Source of the DNA: Brevundimonas sp.
GTDB lineage: Bacteria > Pseudomonadota > Alphaproteobacteria > Caulobacterales > Caulobacteraceae
Direction of reading: 5' to 3'
Assembly (NCBI RefSeq): GCF_030704825.1
Contig: NZ_JAUYNX010000011.1
Location: forward strand, 124,001-188,000
Length of the DNA: 64,000 bases
The notes beneath the pieces are model-generated. The model was not told the origin of the DNA and ran no database searches. It saw only the letters and a list, made by a program, of their open reading frames with translations. Positions 55,666 to 62,959 of this stretch are shown here, in pieces. Made by a program: the position numbers and the translations under genes. How positions within the stretch are numbered: the first letter of the stretch is position 1; the number at the start of each line of letters is the position of its first letter.

Positions 55666-56757
55666 TTGCCGAAAGCCCCGCAAACGCGTGTGACCCCCCC
55701 TGTTGATCGTGCGGCCCGGATTCGGCCCGGATCGGCGGCGGCGGCGTTCGGCGCATTGGTGGGACTGGCGATCGGCTGCGCCTATCTGGGCGGGACGGCG
55801 GCCAAGGCCACGACCGTGCGGACCCAGGCCGAGCGCATCGAGGGCGCGACCGCCGCGGGCTTCACTGAAGAGGCGCTCGCCGCCGCGGCGGGCGGACTCG
55901 ACGAGAGCGCCCTGGCCATCGCCCGCCGGCACGATCCCTACACCGTCGCGGGCGGCGCCCAGCGCGACCGGCAGGCCGAGCTCCTGACCGCCCGTCTCGA
56001 ACAATTGCGCGCGCCGGCCGCCGATTCCAATCTTCGCCGGGTCAGCCTGACGGGCCCGGTCGCGGCCCAGCCCTTCCGCCTCGGCGGCGCGCTCGACGCC
56101 TCGCGCGATCTGGATTGCCTGACCCAGGCCGCCTATTACGAAGCCCGCGGCGAGGGTCGCGACGGCATGCGCGCCGTCGCCCAGGTGGTCCTCAACCGGG
56201 TTCGCCACGGCGCCTTTCCGAACAGCGTGTGCGGCGTGGTGTTCCAAGGCGCCGGCCGCCGGACCGGCTGCCAATTCAGCTTCACCTGCGACGGCTCCAT
56301 GCGCGGCCGGGTCAATCGCGCCGCCTGGAACCGGGCCCGCGACATCGCCTCCAGCGCCCTGTCCGGCAGCGTCTATTCCGCCGTCGGCAACGCCACCCAT
56401 TTCCACACCACCGGAGTCGCCCCCGGGTGGCGGAACTCCCTGGTGCGGATCAACCAGGTCGGCGACCACGTCTTCTATCGATTCGGCGGCCGCTCGGGTT
56501 CGCGCGGAGCCTTCACCTACGCCGCCCGGCCTTCCGGCGACGCCGACGCGCCGCGCCTGATCCAGGCGAGCCTCGATCCGACCGGACCGGTGATGGAGGC
56601 GGGCGCGGTGGCCTACAACATGCTGGTCGCCCAGGAGCGCGGCGAAAATCCCGCTCCGGCCCCGGCCGCCGCCGCGCCGGCGACGCCGGCCCCGGCTCCC
56701 CAGAACGCCGCCGTGGAGTCCGCCGCCCCGTCGGCGCCGTCCAGTCCGACCGCCTGA
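55666..56757 (+). CDS. SleB-type cell-wall hydrolase (paralogue 2)
   Basis: This protein of about 363 residues has an N-terminal membrane or signal helix (AAAAFGALVGLAIGCAYLGGTAA). Its SleB domain has CLTQAAYYEARGEGRDGMRAVAQVVLNRVRHGAFPNSVCGVVFQGA and TGCQFSFTCDGS, with catalytic Glu in YYEA. The tail is a Pro/Ala-rich low-complexity stretch. No ATG suits; I chose a TTG at 55666 with AGGA upstream, the GTG at 55690 being the alternative. The domain closely matches the protein at 49307-50482. Confidence 0.85.
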   Translation: MPKAPQTRVTPPVDRAARIRPGSAAAAFGALVGLAIGCAYLGGTAAKATTVRTQAERIEGATAAGFTEEALAAAAGGLDESALAIARRHDPYTVAGGAQRDRQAELLTARLEQLRAPAADSNLRRVSLTGPVAAQPFRLGGALDASRDLDCLTQAAYYEARGEGRDGMRAVAQVVLNRVRHGAFPNSVCGVVFQGAGRRTGCQFSFTCDGSMRGRVNRAAWNRARDIASSALSGSVYSAVGNATHFHTTGVAPGWRNSLVRINQVGDHVFYRFGGRSGSRGAFTYAARPSGDADAPRLIQASLDPTGPVMEAGAVAYNMLVAQERGENPAPAPAAAAPATPAPAPQNAAVESAAPSAPSSPTA

Positions 56758-56762
56758 GCCCT

Positions 56763-56990
56763 TCAGGCGTCCCGGTGACCCTTCGACGATCGGTGCGCGT
56801 CATCGTGACTGTGTTTGAGATCGCGCTCGCCGCCGCCGCCTGAAACCTTGCTGTTCCGGGGATTGGTCGGGCCGCCCTCGCGCGGGTCCTCGAACGCCGG
56901 CGGCTCTTTCTTCGCATTCTCGTGGCTGGCGCCGGGCCCGCCCCAGCGCTTGGTGTCCTCGGGCGTCGGGTTGTGCTGGTTGTTGGCCAT
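56763..56990 (-). CDS. Small hydrophilic stress-type protein
   Basis: This 75-residue protein (MANNQHNPTPEDTKRWGG...) is very rich in Gly, Asn, His, Asp and Lys, with no hydrophobic core, so it is probably disordered. It starts two bases after the previous stop and shares that gene's promoter, so the two form one operon. AGGACC precedes the ATG. Similar disordered proteins help cells under desiccation or salt, but that is inference. Confidence 0.65.
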   Translation of the reverse strand: MANNQHNPTPEDTKRWGGPGASHENAKKEPPAFEDPREGGPTNPRNSKVSGGGGERDLKHSHDDAHRSSKGHRDA

Positions 56991-56992
56991 GA

Positions 56993-57208
56993 TCAGCGGT
57001 CCTGCACCTTCCACTGGTTGGTCAGGTTCTGCTTCAGATTGCCGAACCGTCCCTGGGTGTCGAGATTGACGTCGGCGTCGCCGGGCTGGCTGGACTGAGC
57101 GCCCGTCTTCAGGTCGCGCCGGTCGGAATTCGCCGCCTCCTCGACCGTGCGCTTGCCCTTGTCGGCGAAGCTGATCTGTTCCTTCGGTATTCGGGGGGCG
57201 TGGGTCAT
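56993..57208 (-). CDS. Small hydrophilic protein, first gene of stress operon
   Basis: This 71-residue protein (MTHAPRIPKEQISFADKGKR...) is charged, with many Gln, Asn and Asp, and likely unfolded or partly helical. AAGGAG precedes the ATG. A general-stress promoter (GGAAC-N16-GGTT) lies 25 bases upstream. No named family is recognised. Its stop lies two bases before the start of the next small gene. Confidence 0.68.
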   Translation of the reverse strand: MTHAPRIPKEQISFADKGKRTVEEAANSDRRDLKTGAQSSQPGDADVNLDTQGRFGNLKQNLTNQWKVQDR

Positions 57209-57232
57209 GGGGTCTCCTTCCGTTGTGGAAAG

Positions 57233-57257
57233 AACCCGCGACGACCGGGCCCGTTCC
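57233..57257 (-). promoter_or_regulatory. Likely general-stress promoter
   Basis: On the minus strand GGAAC, 16 bases and GGTT are found, one mismatch in the -10 from CGTT. It drives the two small hydrophilic proteins. Confidence 0.55.
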
Positions 57258-57275
57258 GGAACGGCGGTCGCCCGG

Positions 57276-58118
57276 TCAGCCTGGCTGGACGTCCAGACCC
57301 ACATCCAGCGTCGGGGCCGAATGGGTCAGGGCGCCGACCGAGATCACGTCCACGCCCGTCTCGGCGATGCTGCGCACCGTCTCCAGATTGACCCCGCCCG
57401 AGGCCTCGAGCGTCACCCGCCCGGCCGTGCGGGCCACCGCCTCGCGCAGCATCGGCAGGGTGAAATTATCCAGCATGATCACGTCGGGCCGCCCGGCCAG
57501 CGCCTCGTCCAGCTGGTCCAGCCCGTCGACCTCGACCTCGATCTTCATCAGATGGCCGACGGCGGCGCGCGCCCGCCGGATCGCCTCGCCGACCCCGCCG
57601 CAGACGGCGATGTGGTTGTCCTTGATCAGGATGGCGTCATCCAGGCCGAAGCGGTGGTTGACGCCGCCGCCGCACAGCACGGCGTGCTTCTCCAGCGCGC
57701 GCAGGCCCGGGGTGGTCTTGCGGGTGTCGGCGATCCGCGCCTTCGTGCCGCCGACCGCCTCGACATAGGCCCGGGTCAGGGTCGCGATCCCGCACAGCCG
57801 CCCCAGCAGATTCAGCGCCGTCCGCTCGGCGGCGAGGAAGGCGCGCGCGTCGGCCTCGACCTCGGCCAGCACGGCGCCGGCCTCGAAGGCGTCGCCGTCG
57901 CGCAGCTTCAGCTCGATCGACGCCTTCGGATCCATCGCCCGCACGGCCAGCCGGACGCAGTCGACGCCGGCCAGCACCCCGGCCTTGCGCGCCGCGAACA
58001 CGGCCCGCATCCGGGCGCCCTCGGGGATGCAGGCCTGCGCCGTCGCATCGCCGGCGCGGCCGAGATCCTCGGCCAGCGCGGCGCGAACGATGGGTTCGAT
58101 CAGAATGTCAGGGAGCAT
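57276..58118 (-). CDS. nadC: Nicotinate-nucleotide pyrophosphorylase (quinolinate phosphoribosyltransferase)
   Basis: This 280-residue protein has AALAEDLGRAGDATAQACIP at the N terminus, AERTALNLLGRLCGIATLTRAYV, IADTRKTTPGLRALEKHAVLCGGGVNHRFGLDDAILIKDNH and the closing EASGGVNLETVRSIAETGVDVISVGALTHSAP. These are the quinolinate and PRPP sites. It makes nicotinate mononucleotide from quinolinate. It ends the nad operon and is separated from nadB by a Uma2-like gene. Confidence 0.97.
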   Translation of the reverse strand: MLPDILIEPIVRAALAEDLGRAGDATAQACIPEGARMRAVFAARKAGVLAGVDCVRLAVRAMDPKASIELKLRDGDAFEAGAVLAEVEADARAFLAAERTALNLLGRLCGIATLTRAYVEAVGGTKARIADTRKTTPGLRALEKHAVLCGGGVNHRFGLDDAILIKDNHIAVCGGVGEAIRRARAAVGHLMKIEVEVDGLDQLDEALAGRPDVIMLDNFTLPMLREAVARTAGRVTLEASGGVNLETVRSIAETGVDVISVGALTHSAPTLDVGLDVQPG

Positions 58119-58123
58119 GGGGG

Positions 58124-58711
58124 TCAGAACAGTTCCGCCAGATCGACGCGCACCTGATCCGGGAACAGCGGCGTGACCACGCCCTCGGTCACCACCGACT
58201 CATGACCCCAGCTTCCGTCGGACTGCGGGTTGCGGAGGACCCGGACCAGACGGGCCTCGGGCTCGACCATCCAGAACTCGGGAATGCCCGCGCGGGCGTA
58301 AAGTGGAGACTTGATCCGCAGGTCTTTCGCCCGGGTCGATATCGAGACCTCGACGACCAGCACGGCGTCTGACGCCTGGGCGTATTTGCGGCCGGAAAAG
58401 TTGCGCACCACAAACACATCCGGCTCCGGCGCGTTGTAGTCACCAATGCGCAGCGTACCGGCGGTCCGGACACCGAACTGATCTGTGAGTCCGGCCTCGA
58501 GCAGCCTCATGCCGAGCCTGATGACCAGGTCCGCATTCGTCTGGCTGTGATCGTCAGACCCTGGAGCCATCTCGACGATCCTTCCGTCCAGCAGTTCGAT
58601 ACGCGGACCCAGCTGATTGAGTATTCCCTGCTCAAACATCTGTTCGAACCGGTCGAAATCGAACCGGAAGGCGGCCAAGCCTTCCTCCATGCCGGGCGGG
58701 GATTGGGTCAT
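58124..58711 (-). CDS. Uma2-family (DUF820) putative nuclease
   Basis: This 195-residue protein has RIELLDGRIVEMAPGSDDHSQTNADLVIRL, then APEPDVFVVRNF and DAVLVVEVSISTRAKDLRIKSPLYARAGIPEFWMVEPEARLVRVLR. The E...PD...EVS...K residues form the PD-(D/E)XK site of this family. Its natural role is unknown. It sits between nadB and nadC with five bases to the nadC start, an unusual guest in a NAD operon; codon use is similar to that of its neighbours. Confidence 0.88.
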   Translation of the reverse strand: MTQSPPGMEEGLAAFRFDFDRFEQMFEQGILNQLGPRIELLDGRIVEMAPGSDDHSQTNADLVIRLGMRLLEAGLTDQFGVRTAGTLRIGDYNAPEPDVFVVRNFSGRKYAQASDAVLVVEVSISTRAKDLRIKSPLYARAGIPEFWMVEPEARLVRVLRNPQSDGSWGHESVVTEGVVTPLFPDQVRVDLAELF

Positions 58712-58730
58712 CGCATTGCTCCGAGCGTCA

Positions 58731-60254
58731 CTATGCCGCCCTTTCCGCCCGCGCGAAAGACTTTGCATCCTGAGGTTGTGCTCGCAGCCTCGTATGCCCC
58801 GCCACGGAGGCCGCCGCCGGATAGTCCGCGCGGAAATGCCCGCCCCGGCTCTCGCGGCGGGCCAGCGCCGCCTCGGCGATCAGCCGGGCCGCCGCCAGCG
58901 GCAGGGCGCCCGGCGCGGCCGGCTCCAGCCCCGCCATGATCTCCAGCGCCTCCGTCAGGCCCGCCGCGTCGCGCACCACGCCCACGCAACGGCTCATCGT
59001 CTCGCGCAGCGTGCCCAGGGCCTCGGGCGACAGGTCGGGCGACGGCACGACCGCCAGGGTCGGGCCGTCCACCAGCGCTTCGCCGCCCGCCGCCCGCCCC
59101 GTCCGCCGCCCGAAGGCCGCGGCCTCCAGCAGCGAATTGGACGCCAGCCGGTTGGCCCCGTGCACGCCGGTCGCGGCGCATTCGCCGACCGCGAACAGGC
59201 CGGGAAGGCTGGTCCGCCCGTCGGCCCCGGCGGCGATCCCGCCCATGTGATAGTGGGCCGCCGCCGCCACCGGGACCGGCGTCTCGCGCGGATCCAGACC
59301 CGCCCGCATGCAGGCGGCGAACACCGCCGGGAAGGCCTCGGGGAATTCGGGTCCGATCACCCGCGCGTCGAGGAAGGCCCCGCGCCCGGCCGCGCGCGCC
59401 GAATGCACCGCCCGCGCCACCACGTCGCGCGCCTTCAGGTCGGCGTCGGCGGCCTCGCCCAGCAGAAAGCGGCCGTCGCGGTCGACCAGGCGCGCGCCCT
59501 CGCCCCGCAGCGCCTCGGTCGCCAGCGGCATGGGATCGAGGCCGACATCGATGGCGGTGGGGTGAAACTGCACGAACTCGGGATCGAGGATCTCCGCCCC
59601 GGCCCGGTACGCGAGCGCCATTCCCTCGCCCAGCAGGGCCGCGGGCGTGGTCGTCCGGGCGAACAGGCCGCCCGCTCCGCCCGTCGCCAGCACCACCGAC
59701 GCCGCCAGAACCTCGACCAGCCGCCCGTCCCGTTCGATCAGGGCGCCGCGAACCCGGCCGCCCGCGTCCTGGATCAGGCCGCGCAGCCGGCCGTCTTCCC
59801 ACACCTCGACATGCGGCGCCGCGCGCACCGCCGCGACCAGGGCCGACAGGATCGCCCGGCCGGCGCCGTCGCCGCCGACCCGCGCCACGCGCGCCCTCGA
59901 ATGCGCCGCTTCCAGGCTGACCGCGAAACCGCCGAGGGCGTCGCGGTCGAAAGGCGCTCCCAGCGACGCCAGCCATTCCACCGTCGCCCGGCCGTCGTCG
60001 GTCAGGGCGCGCACCGCCTCCGCCTCGACCAGGCCGGCGCCCGCCGCCGTGGTGTCCGCCGCGTGCAGACCGGGATTGTCCGTCGCCGACAGCGCCGCCG
60101 CCACCCCGCCCTGCGCCCAGGCCGACGAGCAGGCCTGCAGCAAGGGCGCGGGCGTGACCACCAGCACCTTGCGCGGCCCGGCCTCCAGCGCGGCCGACAG
60201 CCCCGCCAGACCGCCGCCGACGATCAGCGGGCCGTCATGACGGATGCGGTTCAC
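58731..60254 (-). CDS. nadB: L-aspartate oxidase
   Basis: This 507-residue flavoprotein has PLIVGGGLAGLSAALEAG for FAD, SSAWAQGGVAAAL, VVLATGGAGGLFARTT, QFHPTAI, RGEGARLVDRDG, AHYHMGGIAAGADGRTSLPGLFAVGECAATGVHGANRLASNSLLEAAAFGRR and the catalytic Arg regions. It oxidises aspartate to iminoaspartate for quinolinate synthesis by NadA. The GTG start overlaps the stop of the M50 protease gene (GTGA), so translation is coupled. Confidence 0.97.
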   Translation of the reverse strand: MNRIRHDGPLIVGGGLAGLSAALEAGPRKVLVVTPAPLLQACSSAWAQGGVAAALSATDNPGLHAADTTAAGAGLVEAEAVRALTDDGRATVEWLASLGAPFDRDALGGFAVSLEAAHSRARVARVGGDGAGRAILSALVAAVRAAPHVEVWEDGRLRGLIQDAGGRVRGALIERDGRLVEVLAASVVLATGGAGGLFARTTTPAALLGEGMALAYRAGAEILDPEFVQFHPTAIDVGLDPMPLATEALRGEGARLVDRDGRFLLGEAADADLKARDVVARAVHSARAAGRGAFLDARVIGPEFPEAFPAVFAACMRAGLDPRETPVPVAAAAHYHMGGIAAGADGRTSLPGLFAVGECAATGVHGANRLASNSLLEAAAFGRRTGRAAGGEALVDGPTLAVVPSPDLSPEALGTLRETMSRCVGVVRDAAGLTEALEIMAGLEPAAPGALPLAAARLIAEAALARRESRGGHFRADYPAAASVAGHTRLRAQPQDAKSFARAERAA

Positions 60255-61108
60255 CGGTTGAACTCGAAGAAGCCGGCGCCGTGGGCCAGGGCGTCGGCCA
60301 GCGAGGCCGAGCCGGGCATCAGGGCGGCCAGGGCCACGCCCACGCAGGCGGCGGCGGTGACCAGGAACAGGCCCACGCTCTTGCCGGCCTCGGGCCATTC
60401 CAGCCGCCGGCCGTCCGGCCGCCAGACGCCGCGCCGCAGGTGGCCGACCAGCGCCAGGGTCAGGAAGGCGGCGAAGAACCAGCTGCCGTTGGTCAGGCCC
60501 CACAGCACCACCACCGCCCCGATCAGGCCGACGACGATCTTCTCCAGCATCGGGTGAATCCGCGCCAGCACCGGGCCGAGGGCCTTGGAGCCGTCCAGCG
60601 GCGGGGCCGGAGCCAGGTTGATCAGGTTGATGAAGGCGATGATGAACACCCCCTGCAGCCACATCCCCTGCCCCGTGGCGATGAACAGGCCAAAGAAGGG
60701 AATGGCCGCCAGCAGGCCGAAGGCCGGCCCCGCCAGAGACACCAGCACCCCGTGCCATTCGCTCTGCGGCAGGCGCTGGCTCTTGGCCACCCCGCCGAGG
60801 AACGGGATGATGTAGATCTTCGCGGGTCCCATGCCGAGCCGGTTCATGGCCAGCACATGGCCGTACTCGTGCACCAGCAGGCCCCAGATCGCCGCGACCG
60901 CGATCACCCAGCTCTGGCTGACGTACCAGATGAAGCCGCCCAGCAGCAGGGTCGACACCACCGCCCAGACCGGGTGCTGGCCCTTGTCCAGCGGCGGCTC
61001 GGCCGTGCGCGGCGGGCCGCGATCGATCGGGGCGGCGGCCGCGGGAGCGGTCGTCCGCTCAGGCTTGGGATCCCAGGGACCGGGTCGGGGCGTGTTGGCG
61101 TCTGTCAT
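60251..61108 (-). CDS. M50-family intramembrane metalloprotease (site-2-like)
   Basis: This 285-residue membrane protein has a Pro-rich N-terminal cytosolic part. The HExxH zinc motif is His80-Glu81-x-x-His84 (LLVHEYGHVLAMNRLG) in a membrane helix. The third ligand is Asp172 in NLAPAPPLDGSKAL. Both sites are intact. No PDZ or CBS domain is seen. It lies inside the nad operon, coupled at both ends (ATGA with the 37-residue ORF, GTGA with nadB). The substrate is unknown; a link to NAD synthesis is a possibility from position only. Confidence 0.9.
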   Translation of the reverse strand: MTDANTPRPGPWDPKPERTTAPAAAAPIDRGPPRTAEPPLDKGQHPVWAVVSTLLLGGFIWYVSQSWVIAVAAIWGLLVHEYGHVLAMNRLGMGPAKIYIIPFLGGVAKSQRLPQSEWHGVLVSLAGPAFGLLAAIPFFGLFIATGQGMWLQGVFIIAFINLINLAPAPPLDGSKALGPVLARIHPMLEKIVVGLIGAVVVLWGLTNGSWFFAAFLTLALVGHLRRGVWRPDGRRLEWPEAGKSVGLFLVTAAACVGVALAALMPGSASLADALAHGAGFFEFNR

Positions 61109-61218
61109 CCCGTGGACGTGGCCTTTTCCGACCGCAGCCACAAGGCCAGCAGGGCGAGAAGCCGCAGGGACTTCGGATCGATCGCAGCCGTGAGGCGGAC
61201 CGGCGGGACGTAGTGCAT
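61105..61218 (-). CDS. 37-residue ORF coupled inside the NAD operon
   Basis: This short ORF begins [18 protein letters not shown], continues with a short hydrophobic helix (LRLLALLALWL) and ends RSEKATSTG. Its ATG overlaps the nadA stop (TGATG) and its stop overlaps the start of the M50 gene (ATGA). Such overlaps at both ends strongly suggest it is translated. It may be a small membrane peptide interacting with the M50 protease; it has no recognised family. Confidence 0.62.
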   Translation of the reverse strand: MHYVPPVRLTAAIDPKSLRLLALLALWLRSEKATSTG

Positions 61219-62297
61219 CAGATCAGCTCCACCGCCACATGATGCCGCGCCTTGATCATGTCGTAGCGCGCCGGGGCCGCCGGCGGCGGCAGGTCGACCA
61301 TCCGCTGAACGGCCAGCCGGGCGCGGTCGGCGATGTCTTCGGGCACCGTCACCTCGAACTGCATGTTGACCAGGCAGTCGCGGATGTTCTCCAGGGTGAT
61401 CCGCTTCATGTGCGGGCACAGGTTGCAGGGGCCGACGAACGACACGCCCGGCAGGTCGCCGGCGACGTTGGCGGCCATCGAGCATTCGGTGATCAGGACC
61501 ACCTGCTTCGGCTTTCGCGCCGTCACATGGTCGATCATCGCCGCCGTCGAGCCGGCGAAATCCGCCGCCGCCAGAACATCCTCGGGGCATTCCGGATGGG
61601 CCAGGATCTCCGCCCCCGGATAGGCCGCCCGCATCTCGGCGATGTCGGCGGCGGTGAAGCGCTCGTGCACCTCGCAGCGGCCTTTCCAGGCGATGATGCC
61701 GACATTGGTCTGCGCCGCGACGTTTCGCGCCAGGAACTCGTCGGGGATCAGGATCACCCGGTCGACGCCCCATTCCCTGGCCGCCCATTCCACCACCTGC
61801 ACGGCGTTGGCGCTGGTGCAGCAGATGTCGGTCTCGGCCTTCACGTCCGCGCTGGTGTTGACATAGGTGACCACCGGGAGGCCCGGGTAGCGCTGCCGGA
61901 TCAGCCGCACGTCCGCGCCCGTGATCGAGGCCGCCAGCGAGCAGCCGGCGCGCAGGTCGGGGATCAGCACCGTCTTGTCCGGGCTCAGGATCTTCGAGGT
62001 CTCGGCCATGAAATGCACGCCGGCCTGGACGATCACCTTCGCCTTTGACCGCGCCGCCTCCTTGGCCAGGCCCAGGCTGTCTCCGACATAGTCGCCGACG
62101 CCGTGGAAGATTTCCGGCGTCATGTAGTTGTGGGCCAGGATGACCGCGTCGCGCGTCTTCTTCAGCGCATTGATCTCGCTGATCAGCGCGGCCTGCGCCG
62201 GCCATTCCAGCGGGGTGACGTGATCCTTGACCTTGGCCCACACGGGGGCGGTCTCCCGCGCCAGTTCCCTTGACAGCCCGAACGTCCCGTCAGCCAT
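61218..62297 (-). CDS. nadA: Quinolinate synthase
   Basis: This 359-residue protein has the three Cys ligands of the [4Fe-4S] cluster: Cys119 (DLRAGCSLA), Cys237 (LAHPECPED) and Cys294 ([11 protein letters not shown]). [21 protein letters not shown] and [24 protein letters not shown] also match the family. It condenses iminoaspartate with dihydroxyacetone phosphate. It is the first gene of the operon. Two matching palindromic operators lie within 100 bases upstream. Confidence 0.98.
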   Translation of the reverse strand: MADGTFGLSRELARETAPVWAKVKDHVTPLEWPAQAALISEINALKKTRDAVILAHNYMTPEIFHGVGDYVGDSLGLAKEAARSKAKVIVQAGVHFMAETSKILSPDKTVLIPDLRAGCSLAASITGADVRLIRQRYPGLPVVTYVNTSADVKAETDICCTSANAVQVVEWAAREWGVDRVILIPDEFLARNVAAQTNVGIIAWKGRCEVHERFTAADIAEMRAAYPGAEILAHPECPEDVLAAADFAGSTAAMIDHVTARKPKQVVLITECSMAANVAGDLPGVSFVGPCNLCPHMKRITLENIRDCLVNMQFEVTVPEDIADRARLAVQRMVDLPPPAAPARYDMIKARHHVAVELI

Positions 62298-62307
62298 TTC
62301 GCATCCC

Positions 62308-62328
62308 TTTTGCTCGATTTGAGCAAAT
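62308..62328. promoter_or_regulatory. Palindromic operator 1 upstream of nadA
   Basis: TTTGCTC and GAGCAAA arms lie five bases apart at 62309-62327. It starts 11 bases upstream of the nadA start codon. It matches operator 2 at most positions of a 21-base frame. Confidence 0.68.
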
Positions 62329-62373
62329 CAGAGGCCTGAAGAACGGCGACCGATCCGCCGGACCGTCGCCGAC

Positions 62374-62394
62374 TTATGCTCACTTTCAGCATAA
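62374..62394. promoter_or_regulatory. Palindromic operator 2 upstream of nadA
   Basis: TTATGCT and AGCATAA arms lie seven bases apart. Together with operator 1 the consensus is TTWTGCTC-N5-SAGCAWAW. Such sites would fit a repressor of NAD synthesis, such as the NadQ type known in alphaproteobacteria; no repressor gene is in the window. Confidence 0.68.
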
Positions 62395-62434
62395 GCAGGG
62401 ACAATCTAGGCGGATGGTCGGGGAAATCAAGAGG

Positions 62435-62959
62435 TCAGGCGACGGAAACGCCCTCGTGGTTCAGCAGCCAGCGCTTTCGCTCCAGTCCGCCGGCATAGCC
62501 GGTCAGCGTCCCGTTCGCGCCGATCACGCGGTGACAGGGCACGATGACGGCGATCGGGTTCTGGCCGTTGGCCAGGCCCGCGGCGCGCACCGCCTTCGGC
62601 GAGCCGATCGCCGCCGCCAGCTGGCCATAGGTCCGGGTTTCGCCCGCCGGGATGGATCGCAGCGCCGCCCATACGGTGCGCTGGAAGGCCGTGCCGCCGG
62701 TCCTGACCGTCAGCCCGTCGAGCGCCGCCAGATCGCCGCCGAACCAGGCCTCGACCGCCCGGCGCACCGCCGGGGGCGCCCGCCCGTCGGTCAGGATCGC
62801 GCCGGGGGCGTGGCGGCGCAGCAGCCGCGTCATCCGCGCCTCGTAGTCGGCGAAGTCCAGCGCCCGCACGGCGCCTTCGCCGTCGGTGACCAGCAGCACC
62901 TCGCCCACCGGCGTGGCGATCCGGTCCAGGGTCAGGGTCTCAGGCTGCGCGTTTCGCAT
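62435..62959 (-). CDS. ogt: Methylated-DNA--protein-cysteine methyltransferase
   Basis: This 174-residue protein has the acceptor Cys142 in IVPCHRVIG, preceded by FQRTVWAALRSIPAGETRTYGQLAAAIGSPKAVRAAGLANGQNP, and NGTLTGYAGGLERKRWLLNHEG. It removes alkyl groups from O6-guanine in one step. The start at 62959 overlaps the end of the Ada-AlkA gene by 20 bases, so both are one repair operon. The name ogt or ada-like is by analogy. Confidence 0.95.
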   Translation of the reverse strand: MRNAQPETLTLDRIATPVGEVLLVTDGEGAVRALDFADYEARMTRLLRRHAPGAILTDGRAPPAVRRAVEAWFGGDLAALDGLTVRTGGTAFQRTVWAALRSIPAGETRTYGQLAAAIGSPKAVRAAGLANGQNPIAVIVPCHRVIGANGTLTGYAGGLERKRWLLNHEGVSVA

